Shown one piece after another: positions 49,081 to 57,105 of a stretch of 64,000 nucleotides of DNA. How positions within the stretch are numbered: position 1 is the stretch's first letter; each line of letters starts with the position of its first letter. The notes beneath the pieces are model-generated. The model searched no databases and had not been told where the DNA came from. It was given only the letters and a program-made list of their open reading frames with translations. The DNA is from Psychrobacter sp. APC 3426. Lineage in GTDB: Bacteria > Pseudomonadota > Gammaproteobacteria > Pseudomonadales > Moraxellaceae. The stretch spans positions 209,692 through 273,691 of the forward strand of contig NZ_JASDCF010000002.1 in assembly GCF_030408035.1 (NCBI RefSeq). The letters run 5' to 3'. The translations under genes and the position numbers were made by a program.

Positions 49081-52000
49081 ATGTCACCTAACCGTCATTC
49101 AATCTCAGCTGTATCGACAGCAGAAAAGCTAAAAACCCCGCTTAAAGCAAGTGTGGTTCTATTGACAACTGTAATTTTAGCATCATGCGCTACTGGTGGT
49201 GGAGACAACACCACACCTAAGTCATCTCCTACGATACCTGGGGGTGATGATAGTGCAATTGGAGGAGGTTCTGACGGTGAGGGTAGCGGTGTTGGTACTG
49301 GCAGTAATGCGCAAGCAGAAGCTGCAATAAAAGCGGCCGAAGCCAAAACGAAAGCTGCTGAGGAAGCGTTGAAGCAGGCAGAAGCTAAAACGAAAGCTGC
49401 AGAAGATGCGCTTAAAGCGGCACAAGAGAAGTATGGAGAGGAATCGAAAAAAGCAGCTGCAGCATCGCAAAAAGCGATTGATGCGGCAAAAGCCGAGGCA
49501 GTCAAAGCAAAAACTGCAGCAGAAGCAGCCAGAGTAGAGGCGGGAGCAAAAATTGAAGCAGCCGCAAAAGAAGCTGAAGGCAAAATTAAAGCGGCGAAAG
49601 AAGCAGCGGCTAAGGATGCCGTAGCAAAGGTGAAAGCCGCTGAAGAAAAGGTAAAGGCTGCTGAAGCTCGCGCCAATGCAGCAGAAGCTCGCGCCAATGA
49701 AATAGCGGAGTCACTGAAAGCTGAAGTAGCAGCAAAAGAAGCAGCCGAAGCCAAAGCTGCAAAAGCTGAGTCAGAAAAGAAAGCAGCCGAAGCTAAAACC
49801 AAAGCAGCTGAAGCTGAGACTAAGAAAGCTCAGGACAAAGTTAAAACAGCAGAAGAAAAGGCCGCCGCCGCCATAAAAGCCGTTGCAGCTGCAAAAGCTG
49901 AGGCAGATAAAAAGATTGCAGCTCTAAAAGAAGCAACAGCCAGTCAAGTTGCTGTCGCTGAAAAAGAAGCGACAGCGGCAAAAGAAGCGCTTAAAACTGC
50001 AGAGGCACAAGCAATTGTAGCGGCAAAAGCAGCAGCGAAAGCGGCAGCTGATGCAGCAGCAGCAGCAGCTAAAGAAGCCGCAGCTAAACTCGAAGCGGTC
50101 AAAAATGCCTCAGAAAAAGAAATTACTGCTGCAAAAAAAGCAGCCGCAGACGCTAAGGCGCGCGCTGATAAAGCTGTCGAAGATGCCGCTACTGCTCAAA
50201 AACGTGTAGAAGAAGCGGAGGCGATTGCTAAATCAGAGGCTGATAGAGCAGACTTAGAGGCTTCGCAAAAGGAACAGGCGATAAAGCAAGCTGAAGAAGC
50301 AAAAGCAGAGGCATTAAAGGCTAAGGATGAAGCAGTAAAAGCAAACAAAGAAGCAGCAGATTCTAAACAGTTAGCTGAAAAAGCTAAAGCGGACTTAGTA
50401 GCTGCCGAAGCAGCACTTGCTAAAGCTGAGAAAGACCTAGAAGAAGCGTTGGCAAGTGGAGGTAATCCAGACGCCCTACAAGCAGAAGTAGATCGCCGCC
50501 AAGCGGCACTTGATGCAGCAAATGCGGAAGCGGCCGCCGCTCAGCAGGCACAAGCCGATGCTCAAGCCGCAGCAGAAGCGCAAATCGCAGCCGCTCAGCA
50601 AGCCGCTCAGGATGCCAAAGATGCCTTAGCTGCCTCTCAAATCAAGAACGCACCTGAAGCCGCTAAGTCTGGGGTTCAGTCATTGAATATCAATGTAACC
50701 CCACTAAGTAAAGTTTATAACACCACCACCCGTGACTTTGAAGCAACGGATAATAGTATCGTAGCCCGCGCAGACATCGCTTCAGAATCAGAACCAGGCA
50801 AAGGTGATGGACTATTAGGTAAAGTTGGCGTCACAACATCAAGCAATGCTGACACAGCGCTTGCGAATGGCTTTATGAGTCATGCTGACAGTGCAGAAGT
50901 TTCTGTTCCAGCCTTGGGTCAGACATTGCCTCTAACGTACACCTCAACGTATAAAGACTTTGGCGATGACATGCGCATCGGTCACATTGATGGCAAAGCG
51001 GTCTTTAGTGGTGCAGAGTTACCAGTCAATGGCGTAGCCGTAATCGGTAATGCCACGCAAGAAGCGAACATGCCGACTGAAGGCAAAGTTGGTTATACAG
51101 GGGATGCCACCTATCGTACCCTAGGTTTCGATAATGCCATCGAATTTGGCACCTCAGTCTTTACTGCTGACTTTGTTGCTAAAAACGTGAAAGGTGATCT
51201 TAGCTTTGCTAACGCCGGTAAGATTGGTCTAACGGCTGATATCAATGGTAACCAATTCTCAGGCAGTGCAGATGCTAACAGCGGCTATCTCACTGAAGGT
51301 GGATTCTTCGGTGGTGATGCTCAGTATCTGGGCGGTGTTTACGAAGGCAATGGTGCTCAAGGTACCTATGGTGCCAAGAGTGACAAGCAGACCGCAGCAG
51401 AAAAAGCGGCTGTGAAAGCACAAGCAGATGCGGATGCAGCCAATGCAGCCATCGCAGGCGTTCAAGCACAAGCTGCTGTTGCCAAAGCTGCAGCTGACAA
51501 AGCGCAAGCTGACGCTGCTAAAGCGCAAGAAGCCCTAGCAAAAGCAGAAGAAAACTTAGCAAACGCCGGTAATGGTGAAGACCTGCTTGCTGCTGCCCTA
51601 GAGCGCGCGGCCGCAGCAGAAGCGGCCGAAGCTGCAGCATTAGATGCGGCAACCAAAGCGACAGCTGCTAAAGATGCGGCCTTAGCCGCGCAAGCTGCAG
51701 CAGAAGATGCAGCTATAAAAGCGCAACAAGCAGCCGACAAAGCCATTGGTGATGCCAAAGCAGAGGCTAATCAGAAAGTAGCAGAAGCCAATCAGCAAGC
51801 AGCTGATGCAAAAGCACAAGCGGCGGATGCTCAAACACGAGCTGATGCAGCAGAAGCCGCCGAAGCTAAAGCCAAAGCTGAAGCTATCACCGCCAAAGAA
51901 CAAGCGGAAACAGCGATTGCTGCTGCTAACGCCAAAGCCGATCAAGCCAACCAACAAGCAAGTGCAGCACAAGCATTAGCGCAAGCTGAGAAACAAAAGG

Positions 52001-55000
52001 CTGAAACAGCTCAAGCGGAAGCAGATCAAGCCAAGAGTGAGCTGGTAACTGCACAACAAAAACTGGCTGAAGCAGAACAAGCACTAGCGGATGCTCTAGC
52101 TTCAGGTGGCGGCAATACCGAAGCCCTACAAGCAGAAGTAGATCGCCGCCAAGCGGCACTTGATGCAGCAAATGCGGAAGCGGCCGCCGCTCAGCAGGCA
52201 CAAGCCGATGCTCAAGCCGTAGCAGAAGCGCAAATCGCAGCCGCTCAGCAAGCCGCTCAGGATGCCAAAGATGCCTTAGCTGCCTCTCAAATCAAGAACG
52301 CACCTGAAGCCGCTAAGTCTGGGGTTCAGTCATTGAATATCAATGTAACCCCACTAAGTAAAGTTTATAACACCACCACCCGTGACTTTGAAGCAACGGA
52401 TAATAGTATCGTAGCCCGCGCAGACATCGCTTCAGAATCAGAACCAGGCAAAGGTGATGGACTATTAGGTAAAGTTGGCGTCACAACATCAAGCAATGCT
52501 GACACAGCGCTTGCGAATGGCTTTATGAGTCATGCTGACAGTGCAGAAGTTTCTGTTCCAGCCTTGGGTCAGACATTGCCTCTAACGTACACCTCAACGT
52601 ATAAAGACTTTGGCGATGACATGCGCATCGGTCACATTGATGGCAAAGCGGTCTTTAGTGGTGCAGAGTTACCAGTCAATGGCGTAGCCGTAATCGGTAA
52701 TGCCACGCAAGAAGCGAACATGCCGACTGAAGGCAAAGTTGGTTATACAGGGGATGCCACCTATCGTACCCTAGGTTTCGATAATGCCATCGAATTTGGC
52801 ACCTCAGTCTTTACTGCTGACTTTGTTGCTAAAAACGTGAAAGGTGATCTTAGCTTTGCTAACGCCGGTAAGATTGGTCTAACGGCTGATATCAATGGTA
52901 ACCAATTCTCAGGCAGTGCAGATGCTAACAGCGGCTATCTCACTGAAGGTGGATTCTTCGGTGGTGATGCTCAGTATCTGGGCGGTGTTTACGAAGGCAA
53001 TGGTGCTCAAGGTACCTATGGTGCCAAGAGTGACAAGCAGACCGCAGCAGAAAAAGCGGCTGTGAAAGCACAAGCAGATGCGGATGCAGCCAATGCAGCC
53101 ATCGCAGGCGTTCAAGCACAAGCTGCTGTTGCCAAAGCTGCAGCTGACAAAGCGCAAGCTGACGCTGCTAAAGCGCAAGAAGCCCTAGCAAAAGCAGAAG
53201 AAAACTTAGCAAACGCCGGTAATGGTGAAGACCTGCTTGCTGCTGCCCTAGAGCGCGCGGCCGCAGCAGAAGCGGCCGAAGCTGCAGCATTAGATGCGGC
53301 AACCAAAGCGACAGCTGCTAAAGATGCGGCCTTAGCCGCGCAAGCTGCAGCAGAAGATGCAGCTATAAAAGCGCAACAAGCAGCCGACAAAGCCATTGGT
53401 GATGCCAAAGCAGAGGCTAATCAGAAAGTAGCAGAAGCCAATCAGCAAGCAGCTGATGCAAAAGCACAAGCGGCGGATGCTCAAACACGAGCTGATGCGG
53501 CTGAAACGGCAAGATTAGAGGCTGAGGCTAGAGCAAAAGCAGCAGAAGATGCTCTTGAAGCCGCGCAGCAGCTACCACCAGCGCCTACTAATCCAAAGGC
53601 TCCCGTCAATGTAACAATAACTGGTTTCCAAAACAGTATTGCAGATCATGATAATAGTGGTATAAGTGCAAATACTTCTGCTAGCTATGATACGTACACT
53701 GCGCTTTTGAATGAGACAGGTTCAGGAGACTTTAAAAACTCTATAAATGTAGAATTGAGAAACGCATCTGACGAAGATTATGAAGGTAGTTTCAAAAAGA
53801 GCGAACTTAAGCAGATTGGCGGTATATTTAATAATAAATTAAATTATACGTCAACTTATAAGAACTTTGATGAGCAGATGCAGATTGGTCATGTATATGG
53901 AGACCTTAAAGGCCTAGCCAATGTAATCCGACTATCTAAGTTATCGAACGTATATGTACAGGGTAATAGTACAAATATCGACGATATGCAGTATATGAAA
54001 GAGCTATCACAGTACAATATCGATAACGGCATTAATGATGGTAAAGTTGACTATAACGGTGTAGCCAGCTATATCGGCAATAGTAAAAGTGAGATCATTG
54101 GAAAAGATCCAATCATTGGTACTTCAGAATTCAAAGTTGATTTTGTTGATAGTCAAGTGGATGGTACGTTATCATTCGATGGCTCTAGCGTTAGTCAGAA
54201 GAAGATTAAGGCTGAAATCACTGGTAACACCTTTGCAGGTAACTGGAATGGTGTTGATACGAAAGGGGGCTTCTTTGGTGAAGATGCCAATCTCCTAGGC
54301 GGTATCTATCAAGTCTCTGGTGGTAAAGGAACGTATGGTGCTACTAAGGTAGATCCAAGCGCAGAGCCGGTACCAGAACCTAAAGCTGTGACAGGCGTTA
54401 TGAGTAATACCATTAGTAGCGTAGCGGGTACAGGTACTGACAATGCTATTGGTTATCGTCAGTTTGTGACAGATAACCAAACCTTCACTAGTACAAGTGG
54501 TGATGGTGAAGGTATGACACCGACCATAGTTGAAGATAGTGCTATAGATAATCTACCAAGCTATGATAAGTTTGAAGCCCGTCTTGATATCGTTAAACCT
54601 AACAAGTTCAAGCAAACAGCTACGATTACAACTGTTAGAAATAGTGACATCGCCTTTGACGCGGATAGCGGTTTCATGAAGTCTAAGGACAAGAATGCTG
54701 CTACCTTCAAAAACGTCGGGTCGGTCATTGGTGATATAGAGCTAATATACGACTATGACTCTGTGTATAAGAGCTTTGGCACACAGATGCAGATAGGCCA
54801 TGTTTACGGTGATCTTCGTAAAGAAGGTTTTGCAGGTGGTGTGAAATCACGCTATGCCAATGTCTATGCCATAGGTCATGCCACCGAAAATATGCCAACT
54901 GATGGTAATGTTCAGTATGCTGGCGTTGCCACCTATATGGATAATCTACATTTAGGCTCGGGCGCTATCAAAAACCCAGTAGTCAACGGTACATCCACAT

Positions 55001-55278
55001 TCAATGTAGATTTCGTTAATGACTCTTTGACAGGTGAGCTGACTTTTGCTGGTATCAATAAAAATATTGGCATAAACGCTACTATCGATGGCAATACCTT
55101 CGCTGGTAGAGAGAATAATATCGCGACATCAGGTGGTTTCTATGGTGATGATGCTAAATTCTTAGGAGGCATCTATCAAGAAGCCAGACTGGATGGTGAT
55201 AGCGCTGTGCCAGGAACTGGTACTACTCCAGGTACAGGAACGACCTTCCAAGGTACCTTTGGCGCCGAAAAGCAATAA
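49081..55278 (+). CDS. Giant multi-barrel surface lipoprotein 2 (TbpB-like domains with long coiled coils)
   Basis: About 2065 residues. The first 24 residues match lipoprotein 1 except E15 for K15; lipobox ILASC, Cys36. Layout: Gly/Ser linker; coiled coil of about 440 residues (78-520) of Ala, Lys, Glu and Gln; barrel A (about 523-768); coiled coil (770-1070); barrel B (1073-1318), almost identical to A; coiled coil (1320-1497); barrel C (about 1505-1757); barrel D (about 1768-2065). Barrels end with FFGGDAQYLGGVYEG or FYGDDAKFLGGIYQ and GTYGA or GTFGAEK. ATG at 49081 is preferred over 49066, which contains the GGAGGA SD. Probably a Slam substrate. Stalk length and barrel number probably vary by recombination. 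Confidence 0.85.
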   Translation: MSPNRHSISAVSTAEKLKTPLKASVVLLTTVILASCATGGGDNTTPKSSPTIPGGDDSAIGGGSDGEGSGVGTGSNAQAEAAIKAAEAKTKAAEEALKQAEAKTKAAEDALKAAQEKYGEESKKAAAASQKAIDAAKAEAVKAKTAAEAARVEAGAKIEAAAKEAEGKIKAAKEAAAKDAVAKVKAAEEKVKAAEARANAAEARANEIAESLKAEVAAKEAAEAKAAKAESEKKAAEAKTKAAEAETKKAQDKVKTAEEKAAAAIKAVAAAKAEADKKIAALKEATASQVAVAEKEATAAKEALKTAEAQAIVAAKAAAKAAADAAAAAAKEAAAKLEAVKNASEKEITAAKKAAADAKARADKAVEDAATAQKRVEEAEAIAKSEADRADLEASQKEQAIKQAEEAKAEALKAKDEAVKANKEAADSKQLAEKAKADLVAAEAALAKAEKDLEEALASGGNPDALQAEVDRRQAALDAANAEAAAAQQAQADAQAAAEAQIAAAQQAAQDAKDALAASQIKNAPEAAKSGVQSLNINVTPLSKVYNTTTRDFEATDNSIVARADIASESEPGKGDGLLGKVGVTTSSNADTALANGFMSHADSAEVSVPALGQTLPLTYTSTYKDFGDDMRIGHIDGKAVFSGAELPVNGVAVIGNATQEANMPTEGKVGYTGDATYRTLGFDNAIEFGTSVFTADFVAKNVKGDLSFANAGKIGLTADINGNQFSGSADANSGYLTEGGFFGGDAQYLGGVYEGNGAQGTYGAKSDKQTAAEKAAVKAQADADAANAAIAGVQAQAAVAKAAADKAQADAAKAQEALAKAEENLANAGNGEDLLAAALERAAAAEAAEAAALDAATKATAAKDAALAAQAAAEDAAIKAQQAADKAIGDAKAEANQKVAEANQQAADAKAQAADAQTRADAAEAAEAKAKAEAITAKEQAETAIAAANAKADQANQQASAAQALAQAEKQKAETAQAEADQAKSELVTAQQKLAEAEQALADALASGGGNTEALQAEVDRRQAALDAANAEAAAAQQAQADAQAVAEAQIAAAQQAAQDAKDALAASQIKNAPEAAKSGVQSLNINVTPLSKVYNTTTRDFEATDNSIVARADIASESEPGKGDGLLGKVGVTTSSNADTALANGFMSHADSAEVSVPALGQTLPLTYTSTYKDFGDDMRIGHIDGKAVFSGAELPVNGVAVIGNATQEANMPTEGKVGYTGDATYRTLGFDNAIEFGTSVFTADFVAKNVKGDLSFANAGKIGLTADINGNQFSGSADANSGYLTEGGFFGGDAQYLGGVYEGNGAQGTYGAKSDKQTAAEKAAVKAQADADAANAAIAGVQAQAAVAKAAADKAQADAAKAQEALAKAEENLANAGNGEDLLAAALERAAAAEAAEAAALDAATKATAAKDAALAAQAAAEDAAIKAQQAADKAIGDAKAEANQKVAEANQQAADAKAQAADAQTRADAAETARLEAEARAKAAEDALEAAQQLPPAPTNPKAPVNVTITGFQNSIADHDNSGISANTSASYDTYTALLNETGSGDFKNSINVELRNASDEDYEGSFKKSELKQIGGIFNNKLNYTSTYKNFDEQMQIGHVYGDLKGLANVIRLSKLSNVYVQGNSTNIDDMQYMKELSQYNIDNGINDGKVDYNGVASYIGNSKSEIIGKDPIIGTSEFKVDFVDSQVDGTLSFDGSSVSQKKIKAEITGNTFAGNWNGVDTKGGFFGEDANLLGGIYQVSGGKGTYGATKVDPSAEPVPEPKAVTGVMSNTISSVAGTGTDNAIGYRQFVTDNQTFTSTSGDGEGMTPTIVEDSAIDNLPSYDKFEARLDIVKPNKFKQTATITTVRNSDIAFDADSGFMKSKDKNAATFKNVGSVIGDIELIYDYDSVYKSFGTQMQIGHVYGDLRKEGFAGGVKSRYANVYAIGHATENMPTDGNVQYAGVATYMDNLHLGSGAIKNPVVNGTSTFNVDFVNDSLTGELTFAGINKNIGINATIDGNTFAGRENNIATSGGFYGDDAKFLGGIYQEARLDGDSAVPGTGTTPGTGTTFQGTFGAEKQ
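50473..51848 (+). repeat. 1,376-bp direct repeat, copy 1
   Basis: Begins at GCCCTACAAGCAGAAGTA and ends at ACACGAGCTGATGC, inside lipoprotein gene 2. It covers the end of coiled coil 1, barrel A and most of coiled coil 2. It matches copy 2, 1650 bases downstream, with one difference that I can see (C at 50570, T at 52220; Ala to Val). Confidence 0.95.
52123..53498 (+). repeat. 1,376-bp direct repeat, copy 2
   Basis: Second copy, separated from the first by 274 bases of non-repeated coiled-coil sequence. The 1650-base period is a multiple of three, so loss or gain of a unit keeps the frame and changes the protein by 550 residues. Confidence 0.95.
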
Positions 55279-55304
55279 GGTAATATGACTGTATAACACA
55301 AACG

Positions 55305-55330
55305 AAAAAGCGTCCTAGGGCGCTTTTTTT
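55305..55330 (+). terminator. Terminator after lipoprotein gene 2
   Basis: Stem AAAAAGCG/CGCTTTTT with an eight-base loop and T7 run, 76 bases before the slam-like ATG. Slam expression therefore needs its own promoter or read-through. Confidence 0.85.
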
Positions 55331-55405
55331 CTCGCTTAAATTATCAAAATCCCTTAGGATGATTAAGTTTGGAAAATTAATGATCGTACTTAGGTAAGGA
55401 TACCC

Positions 55406-56959
55406 ATGAATAATCAATATATGTGCAAACATCTCACGGCTTCTATTTTACTATCAATGATGGCTTTTTCTTTACCAGCCATAGCAGCAGAGCCTGAGTT
55501 TGAAGATATAGAGCCAGAGCTTAACCAAGCAGATGAACTGCTTAAGCGCGAAAACCAAACAGCTGTATCAAATCCTACAGCTCCTTCTACAGCTGTCTCT
55601 GATACAGAGGCACAGCGTGCTATCAGAAGCCGCCAACAACTTGCCGCTGCAACTGCCTATAATCTAGAGGCGCTAAAAGCCAATCCAGCAGCGTTCAGCA
55701 AGTATCTCAATGATGCATTAGCTGCGCAGGATATGTTCACTGTTAAAGAATTACTGCCACACTACAAAGCACTTGAAACCAATGATCCAATGCTGATTCA
55801 ATTCGCTGATGCATTGATATATCGCAGTGAAGCCAAAAACAAACAAGCGATTGAAATCTATCGTGACATGCTAGCGGCAGACCCTGACTTCCATCCAGTA
55901 CGTCTAAACATGGCCATCGCCATGCAAGCAGATAAGCAGTATGCTGCCGCAAAAGAGCAGTTTTTAAAGCTGCAATCGGTTGAGCTACCAGCACCTGTCA
56001 TGGCCAGAGTTCAAAATTCTTTATCTCAAATAAATAGGTCAGAAAAATGGCAGTTTAATGCCTCTGCCAGCTATGTCAGAGATAGTAATATCAATGATGC
56101 ACCCTCGAAATCCATTCAATCAGACTTGGGGCGCTCGATTGAGCAAAAATCAGCCAATGGTATTCAGGTGTCTGGTAGTGCCAATAAGCGCTTTAATTTA
56201 CCAGAGAACTTTTATGCAACCGTAGGTGGTAATGCCTCATTAAAAGGCTACTGGGATGAGACGGATTATAACGATTATCTATTAACGGCTTCTGCTGGCG
56301 TTGGTTATGATGATGCCAAAAATGATGTCTCACTTACGCCGTTTGTGACGAAACGATATTACGATGAAGAAGATTATAGTTTACGTAAAGGCATCACCGT
56401 CAGTGGCTCTCGCTGGGTAAAGCCAAAATTAAAATTGACGGCCACAGGTATTTTGTCCAACGAAACATTTGAAGATGATGACAATCAGAACCGTGAGACA
56501 GATGGTCAGTTTCTCGGGTTAAATGCGTTTTATATCAAAGATGCCAAAGAGTACTTCTACGGTGGTCTTGGTAATTATCAAAATGATGTGCCCAAATCTA
56601 GCATTATTAGCTATGATCGTAACTCAGTCAATGCGGGTTGGGGCCGTGAATGGAAGCAAGGCATCTCAACACTAGCGACAGTCGGATATGGGATAAAAGA
56701 GTATGAAGACCCTGCAGATGCCTATCCAGCTGGCAGTGGCGCATGGAAAGGTTACTATAACGCTGTAGGCGGGGAGCTTGGCTCAAAAAGAAAGGATAAA
56801 ACCACCTCATTAGGATTGCAGGTATGGAAGCGTGACTTTACCGTGCTTGGACTGACCCCAAGATTGGTGTTTGATTACGATACCACTTCTAGTAACTTTG
56901 CCTATTATGATGATCGTGATGAAAAATCTGCGACCGTGTTATTAACCAAAAGCTTTTAA
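55406..56959 (+). CDS. Slam-like surface lipoprotein assembly modulator (DUF560 outer-membrane protein)
   Basis: 517 residues. Signal peptide (HLTASILLSMMAFSLPAIAA), then a periplasmic helical domain with tetratricopeptide-like repeats (about 95-205; NKQAIEIYRDMLAADPDFHPV, KQYAAAKEQFLKLQS). The outer-membrane barrel runs from about residue 211 (KWQFNASASYVRDSNIND) to a terminal phenylalanine (TVLLTKSF). This two-part layout is that of Neisseria Slam1/Slam2, which move lipoproteins with TbpB-type barrels to the cell surface (type XI secretion). It lies directly after two such lipoprotein genes, the usual genetic linkage. SD AAGGA before the ATG. Substrate specificity is inferred from position. 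Confidence 0.88.
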   Translation: MNNQYMCKHLTASILLSMMAFSLPAIAAEPEFEDIEPELNQADELLKRENQTAVSNPTAPSTAVSDTEAQRAIRSRQQLAAATAYNLEALKANPAAFSKYLNDALAAQDMFTVKELLPHYKALETNDPMLIQFADALIYRSEAKNKQAIEIYRDMLAADPDFHPVRLNMAIAMQADKQYAAAKEQFLKLQSVELPAPVMARVQNSLSQINRSEKWQFNASASYVRDSNINDAPSKSIQSDLGRSIEQKSANGIQVSGSANKRFNLPENFYATVGGNASLKGYWDETDYNDYLLTASAGVGYDDAKNDVSLTPFVTKRYYDEEDYSLRKGITVSGSRWVKPKLKLTATGILSNETFEDDDNQNRETDGQFLGLNAFYIKDAKEYFYGGLGNYQNDVPKSSIISYDRNSVNAGWGREWKQGISTLATVGYGIKEYEDPADAYPAGSGAWKGYYNAVGGELGSKRKDKTTSLGLQVWKRDFTVLGLTPRLVFDYDTTSSNFAYYDDRDEKSATVLLTKSF

Positions 56960-57042
56960 TATCATAAGTTGCAGTATCAGGCAGCTAAATTAGCACAACT
57001 CTCTAACTATCATAACAAGCCAAACGCAAAATACATGTAATA

Positions 57043-57085
57043 AAAAACCTCGCCAACTACCAATAGATAGTGGGCGAGGTTTCTT
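57043..57085. terminator. Terminator shared by the slam-like gene and putP
   Basis: Stem AAACCTCGCC/GGGCGAGGTTT with a 20-base internal region that can itself pair (ACTACC-AATAGATAGT, partly). The genes converge here. Confidence 0.8.
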
Positions 57086-57105
57086 TGTAGCTATAAATTG
57101 TAAGC

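Noticed and set aside
49095..49802. Long antisense open frame (235 codons) opposite the first coiled coil of lipoprotein 2
   Set aside because: It arises from the GCN/AAA-rich composition of the coil; antisense Ala/Ser/Phe-rich frames of this kind recur opposite every coil, and there is no ribosome site.
50473..53498. Repeat considered as a CRISPR array or insertion sequence
   Set aside because: Only two long coding copies in frame within one gene, with no spacers, inverted ends or transposase.
44614..55278. Lipoproteins considered as ordinary transferrin-binding protein B
   Set aside because: Barrel pattern matches, but the number of barrels, the coiled-coil stalks and the lack of a TbpA-like TonB-dependent receptor do not.
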